The notes under the pieces were generated by a model that was not told the DNA's origin, did not search any database, and saw only the letters and a program-made list of their open reading frames with translations. DNA of 35,989 nt, from positions 1-35,989 of the forward strand of contig CAJBTJ010000244.1 in the NCBI GenBank assembly GCA_903958565.1. Reading direction: 5' to 3'. Below are positions 7,172-15,660 of this stretch, piece after piece (within the stretch, counting starts at the first letter, position 1; each line of letters opens with the position of its first letter). A program made the position numbers and the translations under genes. The DNA is from an uncultured beta proteobacterium. Lineage in GTDB: Bacteria > Pseudomonadota > Gammaproteobacteria > Burkholderiales > Burkholderiaceae_B.

Positions 7172-8734
7172 TTACCATTGCCCAAAAAAGACGCCTGCGC
7201 GTTTATGCGCGTGCGTCGCGCGGGCGACCTCCTCATCTGACATCGTGACACGCCTTTTACGTCGTGCCATCCAATCAAACAACTGGCTTCTGAGCTGTTC
7301 ACGCGTCGCAGTATGTCCCGCATCACGCCCAAGGTCATCGAACTCTTGCGGATCTTTTTCTAGATCAAACAATTGTTCTGGCTCATCGAGCCAATACACA
7401 TAGCGCCATCGATCCGTTCGCATCGAATAGGCGCGCGCCTGTTGCGGCGTTTTATTCAACAATAATCGTGCCTGTCTAAAACTGTAGTCCAACTCTGAAA
7501 ACGCCGCCTGGCGCCAAGCAGGTGAATCCCCGCGCAGCAAGGGTAATAAGCTCATTCCTTCGATTCGCTGCGATGCGCCTTCCACACCAAGCGCTTCTAA
7601 AAAAGTTGGTACAAAATCAACCGCTTCAACCATTCTTGCATCAACTGTGCCTCGCGTTGCATCCGCGCGGTGATCAGGGTCCACGACAATGCAAGGCACT
7701 CTCTGTATCGCATCGTAGAACAGTTCTTTTTCACCCAACCAATGATCCCCTAGAAAATCTCCGTGGTCTGATGTAAATACGATCATCGTATTCTTCATCA
7801 ACCCCGCAGCTTCCATGTAGTCAAACAATCTGCCCAAGTGATCGTCCAGCTGGTGTATCAAGCCCTGATAGGCGGGACGTACCGTGCGAATACATTCATC
7901 ACGACTGAAATTCTGTCCTTCCTCATGCTGTCGATAGGCTGCCACCACGGGGTGCGCGTCAATTTTTTCCTGCTCATTACGTACGACTGGCAAACACTGC
8001 TCGGCCGTATACATATTGTGATACGGCGCTGGCGCCATATAGGGCCAATGCGGCTTAACGTAGCTCAGGTGTAACACCCAAGGGGAGTCGCCCTTGCTGC
8101 GCATGAACGCCAAAGCCTGGTCTGTCATGTAGGCCGTTTCCGAGTGTGGTTCAGCGACACGCGCTGGGAGGTAAACATTCCGCATGTTCCAGCCGCTTAC
8201 GACCTCGCCCTTAGCATCAACGCCCGCGATAACGTAATCCGTCCAAGGATCTTCTGATACGTATCCGTGCTGCTTCAAGTATGCGGGGTATCCGCTTTCC
8301 TGCCCCGGCGGATGATGTCCATCATAACGATCGATTTCCTTGAAGCCGCCTCGTCTAAGCAAGTACGCAAGTTCGGACTGGCCATCAATGCCCAATCTCT
8401 GCAAAGCTGCCACATCCGGAATCACGTGGGTCTTTCCAGCTAATACAAGATCGCGCTTAGCACGCGCGAGGTACTCCCCTAGCGTGACCTCGCCGATTGC
8501 TAGTGGCACTCGATTCCATGTCGTACCGTGGCTTGAGGGGTAGCGGCCTGTGTAATAGCTCATGCGTGACGGCCCACACACGCCCGAGTTCACAAACGCC
8601 CGGCTAAACCGTACTCCTCGTTTTGCTAAGGCATCCAGGTTCGCCGTTTTTAAATACGGGTGGCCCTCGCATCCAAGATGGTCTGCGCGGAATTGGTCGG
8701 CCATGATGAAAAGGATATTTTGCACATCGGACAT
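7172..8734 (-). CDS. Type I sulfatase / phosphonate monoester hydrolase family enzyme
   Basis: A 520-residue alkaline-phosphatase-superfamily hydrolase. The formylglycine signature CGPSR is at 53-57, with Cys53 as the residue to be oxidised to formylglycine. Other expected active-site parts are visible: Asp13 in MADQFRAD, Lys101 in GKTH, His229 in KPHW, and SDHGD at 322-326. The segment GDFLGDHWLGEKELFYD is typical of the arylsulfatase/phosphonate monoester hydrolase branch. No signal peptide is seen, so a cytoplasmic enzyme is likely. The start has GAGG 6 nt upstream. The substrate cannot be named. Cys-type enzymes need a formylglycine-generating enzyme, which is not in this window. The gene is 17 bp behind the DUF455 gene on the same strand and converges on leuA. 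Confidence 0.9.
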   Translation of the reverse strand: MSDVQNILFIMADQFRADHLGCEGHPYLKTANLDALAKRGVRFSRAFVNSGVCGPSRMSYYTGRYPSSHGTTWNRVPLAIGEVTLGEYLARAKRDLVLAGKTHVIPDVAALQRLGIDGQSELAYLLRRGGFKEIDRYDGHHPPGQESGYPAYLKQHGYVSEDPWTDYVIAGVDAKGEVVSGWNMRNVYLPARVAEPHSETAYMTDQALAFMRSKGDSPWVLHLSYVKPHWPYMAPAPYHNMYTAEQCLPVVRNEQEKIDAHPVVAAYRQHEEGQNFSRDECIRTVRPAYQGLIHQLDDHLGRLFDYMEAAGLMKNTMIVFTSDHGDFLGDHWLGEKELFYDAIQRVPCIVVDPDHRADATRGTVDARMVEAVDFVPTFLEALGVEGASQRIEGMSLLPLLRGDSPAWRQAAFSELDYSFRQARLLLNKTPQQARAYSMRTDRWRYVYWLDEPEQLFDLEKDPQEFDDLGRDAGHTATREQLRSQLFDWMARRKRRVTMSDEEVARATHAHKRAGVFFGQW

Positions 8735-8751
8735 GACTGACCTCGGTCCTA

Positions 8752-9543
8752 TTACTGTCTTTGCAGCGCGGCGATTTCCTCAGGCTCAAAGCCTGCGGCT
8801 AACCGCGCGTGCACATTGAAGGGCCCTTTGAGCTTAGGGGCACGATACGTTGAAGCGAGCGCAGCGTATTGCGCCACCGGATCGAAACCGCGCTGCGCAC
8901 AAAGCCATCTGTACCAATAATTTCCAATCGCCACATGCCCGATCTCTTCGCGCAAAATGAGATCGACGATCTCTGCACCACGACGATCTCCACCACTTGC
9001 GAGCTTATGCCTGACTGCGGGTGACGCATCCAAGCCGCGCGCCTCGAGCGTACGAGGCACGAGTGCCAAACGCGCCAACACATCCTCTTGTGTGCGCTGT
9101 GCCATCTCCCACAACCCATCGTGCGCAGGGAAGTCGCCATAGCAATAGCCCAGGTCGGCCAAATGCTCCGACAACAATCGATAGTGCTCTGACTCTTCCC
9201 GTGCCACTCCAATCCACTCACGGTAGAACTTTTCGGGCATCCCAGAAAATCGCCACACAACATCCAAGGCGAGATTAATTGCATTGAACTCAATATGTGC
9301 GAGGGCGTGGATCAGCACTGCGCGGCCCTCGAGCGTATGCACGCTGCGGGATAAGAGTCCAGCCGGCGGAACAAAGTTTAGGGTAGGGCGTCCGGGGATA
9401 TGCATAGCAAGCCCACCATGCCCTCCGAGGTCGGCTTCAATGTCGATCGGGACATTTACGTCAGCGCGTTCGAGCCACATGGCTTTTGCGTCCCAAGACT
9501 TTTCTTGGAGTGCGGCGAGGGCAATTTGTCTAATTTCGTTCAC
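8752..9543 (-). CDS. DUF455 ferritin-like protein
   Basis: The 263-residue protein matches the DUF455 family, a ferritin-like four-helix fold. Likely metal-ligand motifs are visible in order: ALAHIEFNAINLALD, REESEHYRLL and LREEIGHVAIG, giving the Glu/His pattern of a di-iron site. The N-terminal segment PGRPTLNFV is also typical. The reaction is not established to my knowledge; old database names linking it to rhamnose synthesis are not supported by the fold. The start is GTG (GTGAACGAA), with no strong ribosome-binding site. It probably forms a two-gene unit with the sulfatase downstream and diverges from the DUF3429 gene with 35 bp between starts. Confidence 0.85.
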   Translation of the reverse strand: MNEIRQIALAALQEKSWDAKAMWLERADVNVPIDIEADLGGHGGLAMHIPGRPTLNFVPPAGLLSRSVHTLEGRAVLIHALAHIEFNAINLALDVVWRFSGMPEKFYREWIGVAREESEHYRLLSEHLADLGYCYGDFPAHDGLWEMAQRTQEDVLARLALVPRTLEARGLDASPAVRHKLASGGDRRGAEIVDLILREEIGHVAIGNYWYRWLCAQRGFDPVAQYAALASTYRAPKLKGPFNVHARLAAGFEPEEIAALQRQ

Positions 9544-9578
9544 AGGTCTTCGCTCAGCGATCCGGCGCTCTTGGTAAT

Positions 9579-10070
9579 ATGGTGATTATGTCTGATCTAC
9601 TCTCTTCCGCAAACAGCCAACTACCACCTGCCCGCATCCCTCGGGCCGCTTTGTTACCAGGCTTGCTTGGTCTGGCCCCTTTTTGGGTGCTTGCTTTATC
9701 AACCATCGTCGGAACGGGGTTAGATCCACTCATCGCGCTGACGGCACTCATCATGTACGGTGCCATCATCCTGAGCTTTGTGGGTGCCTTGTGGTGGGGG
9801 CTGGCTGTACATGCTTCGGCGGATGCGCCACGCGGCACGCTCTTTGTCTGGAGCGTCTTTCCCGCACTGATTGGTTGGTTCGCCACACTCGCGCTGCCCG
9901 ATGTCGGGCTGAGAATGCTCATGGCCGGCTTAGCCCTGCAATGGGTGCTTGACGGACTGCTTGCACGCAAGGTGCCAGGTCTTATCCCAGGCTGGATGCT
10001 TCGCTTGCGCACCATGCTAACCGGTGGCGCCGTGGGCGCCTTAGGCTTAGCGTGGTGGCAGCTCGTTTAA
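9579..10070 (+). CDS. DUF3429 family integral membrane protein
   Basis: A 163-residue hydrophobic protein with about five predicted membrane helices: around 24-44 (LLPGLLGLAPFWVLALS), 49-67, a segment with GALWWGLAVH, FVWSVFPALIGWFATLAL, and a C-terminal helix ending LGLAWWQLV. The GALWWG motif and size fit DUF3429. Function is unknown. ATG 9588 (MSDLLSS) is an equally possible start three codons in; neither has a clear ribosome-binding site. It stands alone on +, diverging from DUF455 and converging on the SET-domain gene with a 12-bp gap. Confidence 0.78.
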   Translation: MVIMSDLLSSANSQLPPARIPRAALLPGLLGLAPFWVLALSTIVGTGLDPLIALTALIMYGAIILSFVGALWWGLAVHASADAPRGTLFVWSVFPALIGWFATLALPDVGLRMLMAGLALQWVLDGLLARKVPGLIPGWMLRLRTMLTGGAVGALGLAWWQLV

Positions 10071-10082
10071 GCGCGTAATTGC

Positions 10083-10589
10083 TTAAACGGATTTAGTTTT
10101 TTTCTTGGCCTTCTTGGCCTTTTTTTCCGGCACGCCTAGCATCGTCCCTCGGCAGCTCGGTGCACCACAACGACATTCGTACTGAAGCTTCAGCTCCTTG
10201 GTTAGCTTTTCATCCTCAATGACCAGGCCATAATCGTAGTTAAGCTCTTCGCCACGCTTGATATCACGTTTAGCCATGATGTAAACGCGTTTGCCGCCTT
10301 TACCTTCTGAGCTTTCACAGTTCGGCTCACAAGCGTGATTAATCCATCGAGCCTCGTTGCCATGATCATCACCATCAATGACCTTGCCCGAGCTTAACGA
10401 GAAGAAAAAAGTATGAAACGGGTCGTCAGGATTGGTCGGATGCCTACGATCAGCTTCCTTGTTGCTAATGGTTTTACCACCGTACTCAATGATGCGGGTG
10501 CCTTCAGGGATGTTGCGCGCCGCGAATACGCCATTACCGTGCACCTTGGAACGCCTAACGATATGCCAAGGTTTTTCTGCTGTTGTCAT
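10083..10589 (-). CDS. SET-domain protein lysine methyltransferase
   Basis: This 168-residue protein is almost only a SET domain. It shows the N-terminal HGNGVFAARNIPEGT (17-31), the AdoMet/pseudoknot motif RWINHACEPNC (81-91), and GEELNYDYG (113-121) with the catalytic-type tyrosine. A post-SET zinc motif follows: C139, C141 and C146 in CRCGAPSC, which with C91 could bind one zinc. The end is Lys-rich (KKAKKAKKKTK). SET enzymes move methyl groups from AdoMet to protein lysines; most are eukaryotic, but bacterial ones, such as chlamydial NUE, are known to act on histone-like proteins. It follows panB by 18 bp and is the last gene of the topB run. The substrate is unknown; the Lys-rich tail of TopB upstream is a tempting candidate. 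Confidence 0.92.
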   Translation of the reverse strand: MTTAEKPWHIVRRSKVHGNGVFAARNIPEGTRIIEYGGKTISNKEADRRHPTNPDDPFHTFFFSLSSGKVIDGDDHGNEARWINHACEPNCESSEGKGGKRVYIMAKRDIKRGEELNYDYGLVIEDEKLTKELKLQYECRCGAPSCRGTMLGVPEKKAKKAKKKTKSV

Positions 10590-10607
10590 GGATGATGCTT
10601 CTAAAGA

Positions 10608-11429
10608 TCAGGTGTTTTTCACACCAAAACAATGTTGAGGCTCAGGGAACGCTCCGCTGCGCACCTCGTCGGCATACTGCTCCACCGCCTTGCGCATCAT
10701 TGTATCGAGATCGGCATAACGTTTGACAAATTTCGGCGCGCGCTCGCCACTTAATCCCAAAATATCTTCTGTCACCAGAATTTGTCCATCGCAAGCTGGT
10801 GATGCACCGATGCCGATCGTAGGGATGGAAACCTGTGCAGTAATGTCCGCTGCCAGCGCTTCTTGCACCCCTTCCAGCACGATGCCAAACGCACCCGCGC
10901 GCTCGACCGCATGGGCATCAGCAAGAATACGTGCGGCATCCTCCGGTGTTTTACCCTGCGACAAATAACCGCCCATCGTATTGACATACTGCGGCATCAA
11001 ACCAATATGCGCCAACACAGGAACGCCCCGCGCAGACAGGTACTGAATCGTTTCCGCCATGATCGCGCCGCCTTCAAGCTTCACGGCATCTGCACCATGG
11101 CTCAATAAATGGCCTGCACTGCGAAAAGCTTGCGCAAGCGACTCCTGATAGCTGCCAAAAGGCAAGTCCGCCACAATGCACGCTCGCTGCGTGCTGCGTG
11201 CCACGGCAGCCGTGTGTTGCGCAATGGTCTCGAGCGAAATTGACAAGGTATTGGGCAATCCGTAGGCAACCATTGCCGTCGAATCGCCGATCAAAATAAA
11301 GTCAACGCACGGATCTATGGCGCGTGCCACCGGTGCGCTGTACGCGGTCAACGCAACGATTTTGCGCTGGCCCTTGCACGCTATTAATCGCGGGATCGTC
11401 ATCCGCTTCACTACTGACTGCACGCTCAT
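10608..11429 (-). CDS. panB: 3-methyl-2-oxobutanoate hydroxymethyltransferase (ketopantoate hydroxymethyltransferase)
   Basis: PanB adds a hydroxymethyl group from 5,10-methylene-THF to 2-oxoisovalerate, the first step of pantothenate and CoA synthesis. At 273 residues it has the family length. Catalytic positions are kept: Asp and Ser in IGDS, Asp in ADLPF, Lys and Glu in VKLEGG, and Glu in VLEGV. The usual GDSLGM motif reads GDSTAMVAYG, and the C-terminal HSFG-like end reads QHCFG, so this is a divergent member. The start has AAAGG 6 nt upstream, inside the topB 3' end region; the gap to topB is 9 bp, so the two are probably co-transcribed. panC is not in the window. Confidence 0.93.
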   Translation of the reverse strand: MSVQSVVKRMTIPRLIACKGQRKIVALTAYSAPVARAIDPCVDFILIGDSTAMVAYGLPNTLSISLETIAQHTAAVARSTQRACIVADLPFGSYQESLAQAFRSAGHLLSHGADAVKLEGGAIMAETIQYLSARGVPVLAHIGLMPQYVNTMGGYLSQGKTPEDAARILADAHAVERAGAFGIVLEGVQEALAADITAQVSIPTIGIGASPACDGQILVTEDILGLSGERAPKFVKRYADLDTMMRKAVEQYADEVRSGAFPEPQHCFGVKNT

Positions 11430-11438
11430 TTACAGCCT

Positions 11439-14105
11439 TTATTCGCTTGCAGTCGTTTTAGCCGCTTTTTTTGCAACCTTCTTCACAGCTTTTTTAGCCA
11501 CTTTTTTCACGGCAGCTTTTTTGGCTGGTGTTTTTGTTACGGCTTTTTTGACTGTCTTGGTCGCTGTTTTCGTCGCCGTTTTGGTCGCTTTCTTAGCGGG
11601 GGTTTTGGCAGCCGTCTTGCTCGCGGTCTTACCTGCTGTTTTGCGGCCAGGCTTATCCGGACGCGCCTCAAACTCAAAGCTCACTTTGCCCTCTGCACCA
11701 CGAGAAAGGTAGGCCTTGAACTTACGATTGGTGCGGCTCGACACAAACCCCTCTAGCAAATCTGTTTTCCCAGTCGCTAGCAACTTAACCATTTGATCAG
11801 GGCCGACTTCCTGCTGGAGAATCACTTTTCCAGAACGGAAATCGCAATTGCGCTCAGGGCCGACCGATTTTTCGCAGATGTAGCTCATGCCGTGCTCGTA
11901 CACCGGTGCCGTGCATTTCGGGCAGGGGCCTAGCGCGGTGCGACCCGAAAAATCAACCGGTTCATTGGACTCTTCATCTCGCTGACCAAAATCGAATTCC
12001 AACTTTGAATCAGGATCAAGCTTCAAAATAGCAGCAAACGGACGTCCCATTTTGCTGATGAAACCCTGCAAAGGTCCAATGTGTTTGTCCGTGATTAAGG
12101 TCTCGACCTCAACAGGCTCAAACGTGCGGCCTCCAGGGTGTTTGCCAATCGAGAAATCACATTTTGTACACGCATAGCGCCGATAATTTTCTTTTACCTC
12201 TGCGCCGCATTTCGGGCAGGGTGTCTGCAGGCTCACATAGTCGCCTGGCACCGTATCGCGGTCGTATTCCTTCGCGCGCTTCACAATTACTTGTGTCATC
12301 TGTGCAATTTCTTGCATAAACGCGAATCGCTCAAGCTCGCCTTGTTCGATTTGTTTAAGCTTGTGCTCCCACTCGCCTGTCAACTCAGGAGAGGTCAGTT
12401 CTTTAACGTCCAGCCCATTGAGTAGCGTCATCAATTGACGCGCCTTAGCGGTTGGAACCAAGTCACGGCCTTCGCGGCGTAAATAGTTTTCGTTGAGCAA
12501 GCCTTCGATAATTGACGCGCGCGTGGCCGGCGTGCCTAAGCCACGCTCTGACATCGCCTGCGCGAAATCGTCATCGTCCACAAGCTTTCCAGCGCCTTCC
12601 ATCGCTGACAGCAACGTGCCCTCGTTATAGCGGGCCGGCGGCTTCGTCACCAAGGGAACGCTCTCGACTTCCTCAGTGCGGACCTTCTCGCCTTCAGCCA
12701 CCGCAACAAGGGTCGCATCCTCACCTTGTACTTCACGACCCCAAACGGCTAACCAACCGGGGGACACCAACACCTTGCCCTCTGACTTAAATTGATGTGA
12801 CTGCACGATGGTCGTACGCGTCGTCAGACGGAACTCAGCCGCTGGGAAAAATATCGCCAGAAACCGTTTCACCACTAGGTCATATAGCTTGGCTTCGGCC
12901 TCACTCAGTTCTTTCGGAATCTGAAGCGTTGGGATAATCGCAAAGTGATCCGACACCTTTTTGTTGTCGAAAATTCGCTTGTTAGGTTTGACCCAACCAT
13001 TTTTTTTGATCGTCGCGGCATGCGGTGCTAAGCCTTTGCTTACGCCACCACCCTCGGCGAGCGCATCCATCGTTGCCTTCACGGTGTTGATGTAGTCCTC
13101 AGGCAAATGCTTGGAGTCCGTACGCGGATAGGTTAAGGCCTTGTGACGCTCGTAAAGACTTTGCGCCAGAGACAGTGTCGTCTTCGCAGAAAAACCAAAA
13201 CGACCGTTTGCCTCACGCTGCAACGACGTCAAATCAAACAATGCCGGGGCAGCTTCCGTTTTTGGCTTCGCCACTTCATTGACAATGCCAGACTGTCCAC
13301 GACATGCGGCAACAACACTTTTTGCAGCCGCTTCGACCCATAAACGCGATTCATGCTGCGCGGGGTCTTCAGGGTTTTTCTTGAAATTCGAATCAAACCA
13401 ACGACCTTCATACAAACCACCAGCTGCGACAAACGTCGCGCGGACTTCCCAATAATTGCGCGGCTCGAAGCGTCGAATTTTTTCTTCGCGCTCAAACACA
13501 ATGGCCAACGTAGGCGTCTGGACACGTCCGACAGGTGTTTTAAAAAATCCACCGTCCTTGCTGTTGAACGCGGTCATCGCACGCGTACCGTTGATGCCCA
13601 CCAACCAATCAGCCTCGGCGCGCGAACGCGCAGCGGCCTCGAGCGGCTTCATGGTGTCGTCGGACCGCAATTGCGTAAACGCTTCGCGAATCGCGTCTTG
13701 CGTCATCGACTGCAACCACAGGCGCTGCACTGGTTTTTTTTGCGAAGCGTATTGCTCGATGTAGCGAAAGATCAGTTCGCCTTCGCGCCCAGCGTCACAA
13801 GCATTAATGAGCGCTGAGACATCTTTACGCTTAATCAGTCGCACCAACATTTTGAGTCGTTCGGCTGACCGCTTATCACTTGGCCCGAGCTCAAACTGGG
13901 GAGGAATCACCGGAAGGTGGTTAAAACTCCACTTTCCCTTAACTGGGTCGTTCGGTGCGACCAAGCTCAAAAGGTGACCCACGCTTGAAGACAACACATA
14001 TTTGTCGTTTTCAAAGTAGTCGCCCTCGCGCGTGAAACCGCCTAGCGCTCTAGAAATATCAAGGGCGACCGAGGGTTTCTCAGCAATTATTAGTGTCTTA
14101 GTCAT
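11439..14105 (-). CDS. topB: DNA topoisomerase III with a Lys/Ala/Thr-rich tail
   Basis: An 888-residue type IA topoisomerase. The TOPRIM domain shows DAGREGE at 104-110; the cleavage tyrosine is Tyr326 in LTYPRTDS. Two zinc-ribbon modules follow near residues 635-660 and 755-785 (CPKCGAEV, CPKCTAPV). The last 65 or so residues are a repeat-like tail of Lys, Ala and Thr (KTPAKKATKTATKTA...), resembling histone H1-like bacterial proteins; it probably increases DNA binding. The enzyme relaxes and decatenates DNA through single-strand passage. It is much longer than the roughly 650-residue E. coli TopB because of the extra C-terminal modules and tail. It starts 59 bp after gluQ and leads directly into panB. 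Confidence 0.95.
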   Translation of the reverse strand: MTKTLIIAEKPSVALDISRALGGFTREGDYFENDKYVLSSSVGHLLSLVAPNDPVKGKWSFNHLPVIPPQFELGPSDKRSAERLKMLVRLIKRKDVSALINACDAGREGELIFRYIEQYASQKKPVQRLWLQSMTQDAIREAFTQLRSDDTMKPLEAAARSRAEADWLVGINGTRAMTAFNSKDGGFFKTPVGRVQTPTLAIVFEREEKIRRFEPRNYWEVRATFVAAGGLYEGRWFDSNFKKNPEDPAQHESRLWVEAAAKSVVAACRGQSGIVNEVAKPKTEAAPALFDLTSLQREANGRFGFSAKTTLSLAQSLYERHKALTYPRTDSKHLPEDYINTVKATMDALAEGGGVSKGLAPHAATIKKNGWVKPNKRIFDNKKVSDHFAIIPTLQIPKELSEAEAKLYDLVVKRFLAIFFPAAEFRLTTRTTIVQSHQFKSEGKVLVSPGWLAVWGREVQGEDATLVAVAEGEKVRTEEVESVPLVTKPPARYNEGTLLSAMEGAGKLVDDDDFAQAMSERGLGTPATRASIIEGLLNENYLRREGRDLVPTAKARQLMTLLNGLDVKELTSPELTGEWEHKLKQIEQGELERFAFMQEIAQMTQVIVKRAKEYDRDTVPGDYVSLQTPCPKCGAEVKENYRRYACTKCDFSIGKHPGGRTFEPVEVETLITDKHIGPLQGFISKMGRPFAAILKLDPDSKLEFDFGQRDEESNEPVDFSGRTALGPCPKCTAPVYEHGMSYICEKSVGPERNCDFRSGKVILQQEVGPDQMVKLLATGKTDLLEGFVSSRTNRKFKAYLSRGAEGKVSFEFEARPDKPGRKTAGKTASKTAAKTPAKKATKTATKTATKTVKKAVTKTPAKKAAVKKVAKKAVKKVAKKAAKTTASE

Positions 14106-14164
14106 TCTTATCCATTCTGACCCACACCTAAAAATAGGCGGTCGGGTCCATGCGTTAATTCAAG

Positions 14165-15097
14165 CTAGCGCGGATCATAAGGGCGCCGGGGAGTGCCGTG
14201 CAAGTTAGCACGAGTCGGCCCTTGTGCCCAAACCGATAAGGCTGAGGACCAAAATGTCTCTATATTAGTGGCAACCACTCTTTCAAACCCTAAGTCTACC
14301 CACGCCTGCTGCAAGACTTCAAGCGGTCGGCCCTGGTCAAGCGCCTTCGCCCCATTTTGTTTTGAAAGCTTCAGACCCTGTTGATCGACCACCAGCGGCA
14401 CATGTAAGACGGTCGGCTGCAGGTATCCAAATACTTCTCGAAGCATGTTTTGCCTAGCTGTGCTAGTAAGTAAGTCTTCACCTCTAACGATGGCTGTAAT
14501 CTGTTGTGCCGCATCATCGACGACTGCAGCAAGCTGATAGGCCCAAACCCCATCTGCACGCTTCACGACAAAATCGCCCACTGCATGCGCGACATCCTGC
14601 TCCAGCCAGCCTTGCCAGCGGTCCTCGAACCGATAGGTGCCCTCCGGTACTCGAACCCTCCAGGAAAGCGGCTGGCGGCCTATTGGTAGCCCCAGACGAC
14701 AGGTTCCGGGGTAGGGGTACTCTCCATCCGCGCGCCTTAAAGGGCCTTGGACAGCCGAGTCCGCGATTTCTCGACGCGTACATCCACAGGGATAAACGAG
14801 ATTTAACGACTGAAGGCTATCAAATGCCGACTGGTAGGCAGACATTCGACGAGATTGAAAGACAATGTCCTCATCCCATGCCATGCCAAGCGCTCGCAGT
14901 TGGCTCAAAATCGTCTCAACGGCGCCAGGAGCGTTGCGCGGGGCATCCAAATCCTCAATGCGCAGTAGCCACTTGCCACCATTGGCGCGCGCGTCTGCGT
15001 AGCTCGCGATCGCGGCCACCGCGGACCCCGCATGAAGCGGCCCGCTTGGGCTGGGCGCAAAGCGTCCACGGTAGGAAGACAAAGCAGGGGCCAACAA
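14165..15097 (-). CDS. gluQ: Glutamyl-Q tRNA(Asp) synthetase
   Basis: The enzyme attaches glutamate to queuosine in the anticodon of tRNA(Asp). The 310-residue protein is a class I synthetase catalytic domain without an anticodon-binding domain. The HIGH-type signature is [14 protein letters not shown] near the N-terminus, with [11 protein letters not shown] after it, and the KMSKS-like loop is KLSKQNG. Zinc-ligand cysteines are seen in CGCTRRE and later in GTCRLG, as in the GluQ subfamily. The only usable starts are two adjacent TTG codons, 15097 and 15094; no ATG or GTG lies upstream in frame, and no ribosome-binding site is clear. It begins 5 bp after the smg stop, so translational coupling is likely. 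Confidence 0.93.
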   Translation of the reverse strand: MLAPALSSYRGRFAPSPSGPLHAGSAVAAIASYADARANGGKWLLRIEDLDAPRNAPGAVETILSQLRALGMAWDEDIVFQSRRMSAYQSAFDSLQSLNLVYPCGCTRREIADSAVQGPLRRADGEYPYPGTCRLGLPIGRQPLSWRVRVPEGTYRFEDRWQGWLEQDVAHAVGDFVVKRADGVWAYQLAAVVDDAAQQITAIVRGEDLLTSTARQNMLREVFGYLQPTVLHVPLVVDQQGLKLSKQNGAKALDQGRPLEVLQQAWVDLGFERVVATNIETFWSSALSVWAQGPTRANLHGTPRRPYDPR

Positions 15098-15102
15098 GCT
15101 AA

Positions 15103-15561
15103 TCAGTGCAGCAAACGGTCGCCGTCATCACGTAGGAGCTCTTCGAGTATCAAGTGGTCGACTTCGGCCTCCTGACTCCAGAGCACCATCAAAGCGATGA
15201 TTTTTATTTTCTGCAACGAAACCGGCCCTTCCGTAGTCGCCATCGCGCGGTCAATCACAATCTCTCGCAACACGGGGGACAAAGCCTCGGTGGCCTCTAA
15301 AAACGTGATGAACCCAATCGCTATCGCGCCAAGATGTTGCTGCTCAGACTCGGCGTAGACCCGCGTGCCGTTGCCGGGTGTATGGGCAAGCTCTACACAT
15401 TGCTCGGTCGTTTCCGCCAAGCCGACTAGCCAGCCGAGCGCATCGTCAATGTCGGTGTGCTCAAACCCGGCAGCCGCGAGGCGCTTGGCCAACACCTCGG
15501 CCGAAGGACAGGCCTCGGGGGTGTAGTAGTTCTCAAACAGGTAAACCAGGATATCGAACAT
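15103..15561 (-). CDS. smg: Smg / DUF494 family protein
   Basis: The 152-residue protein from [13 protein letters not shown] matches the Smg family, which starts this way; a start 15 codons upstream (MGRWLPRL) is less likely. The rest is acidic and helical ([38 protein letters not shown]). Its molecular function is not well defined; it is generally found next to dprA and topoisomerase genes, and here it heads the run leading to topB, with gluQ between. An AGGAG lies 11 nt before the ATG, a little far. A short GC hairpin (GGGGC 15588-15592 / GCCCC 15600-15604) sits in its upstream region. Confidence 0.9.
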   Translation of the reverse strand: MFDILVYLFENYYTPEACPSAEVLAKRLAAAGFEHTDIDDALGWLVGLAETTEQCVELAHTPGNGTRVYAESEQQHLGAIAIGFITFLEATEALSPVLREIVIDRAMATTEGPVSLQKIKIIALMVLWSQEAEVDHLILEELLRDDGDRLLH

Positions 15562-15660
15562 AGTAGCTACGGGCTCCTGTTTTAACCGGGGCAACCATCG
15601 CCCCACGTTGTGATTCCACTTTACCCCTAAAAAACAAAAACGACAATCGCCACAGCAAAT

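Noticed and set aside
11317-11712. Hydrophobic open frame on + opposite the topB tail
   Set aside because: It is the mirror image of the Lys/Ala-rich repeat (AAA, GCx codons read backwards as Phe/Leu/Val/Ala) and has no family features.
15627-15649. Terminator after the TRAP permease (T-rich on -)
   Set aside because: The T-rich tract is real, but the preceding stem has only 3-4 pairs.
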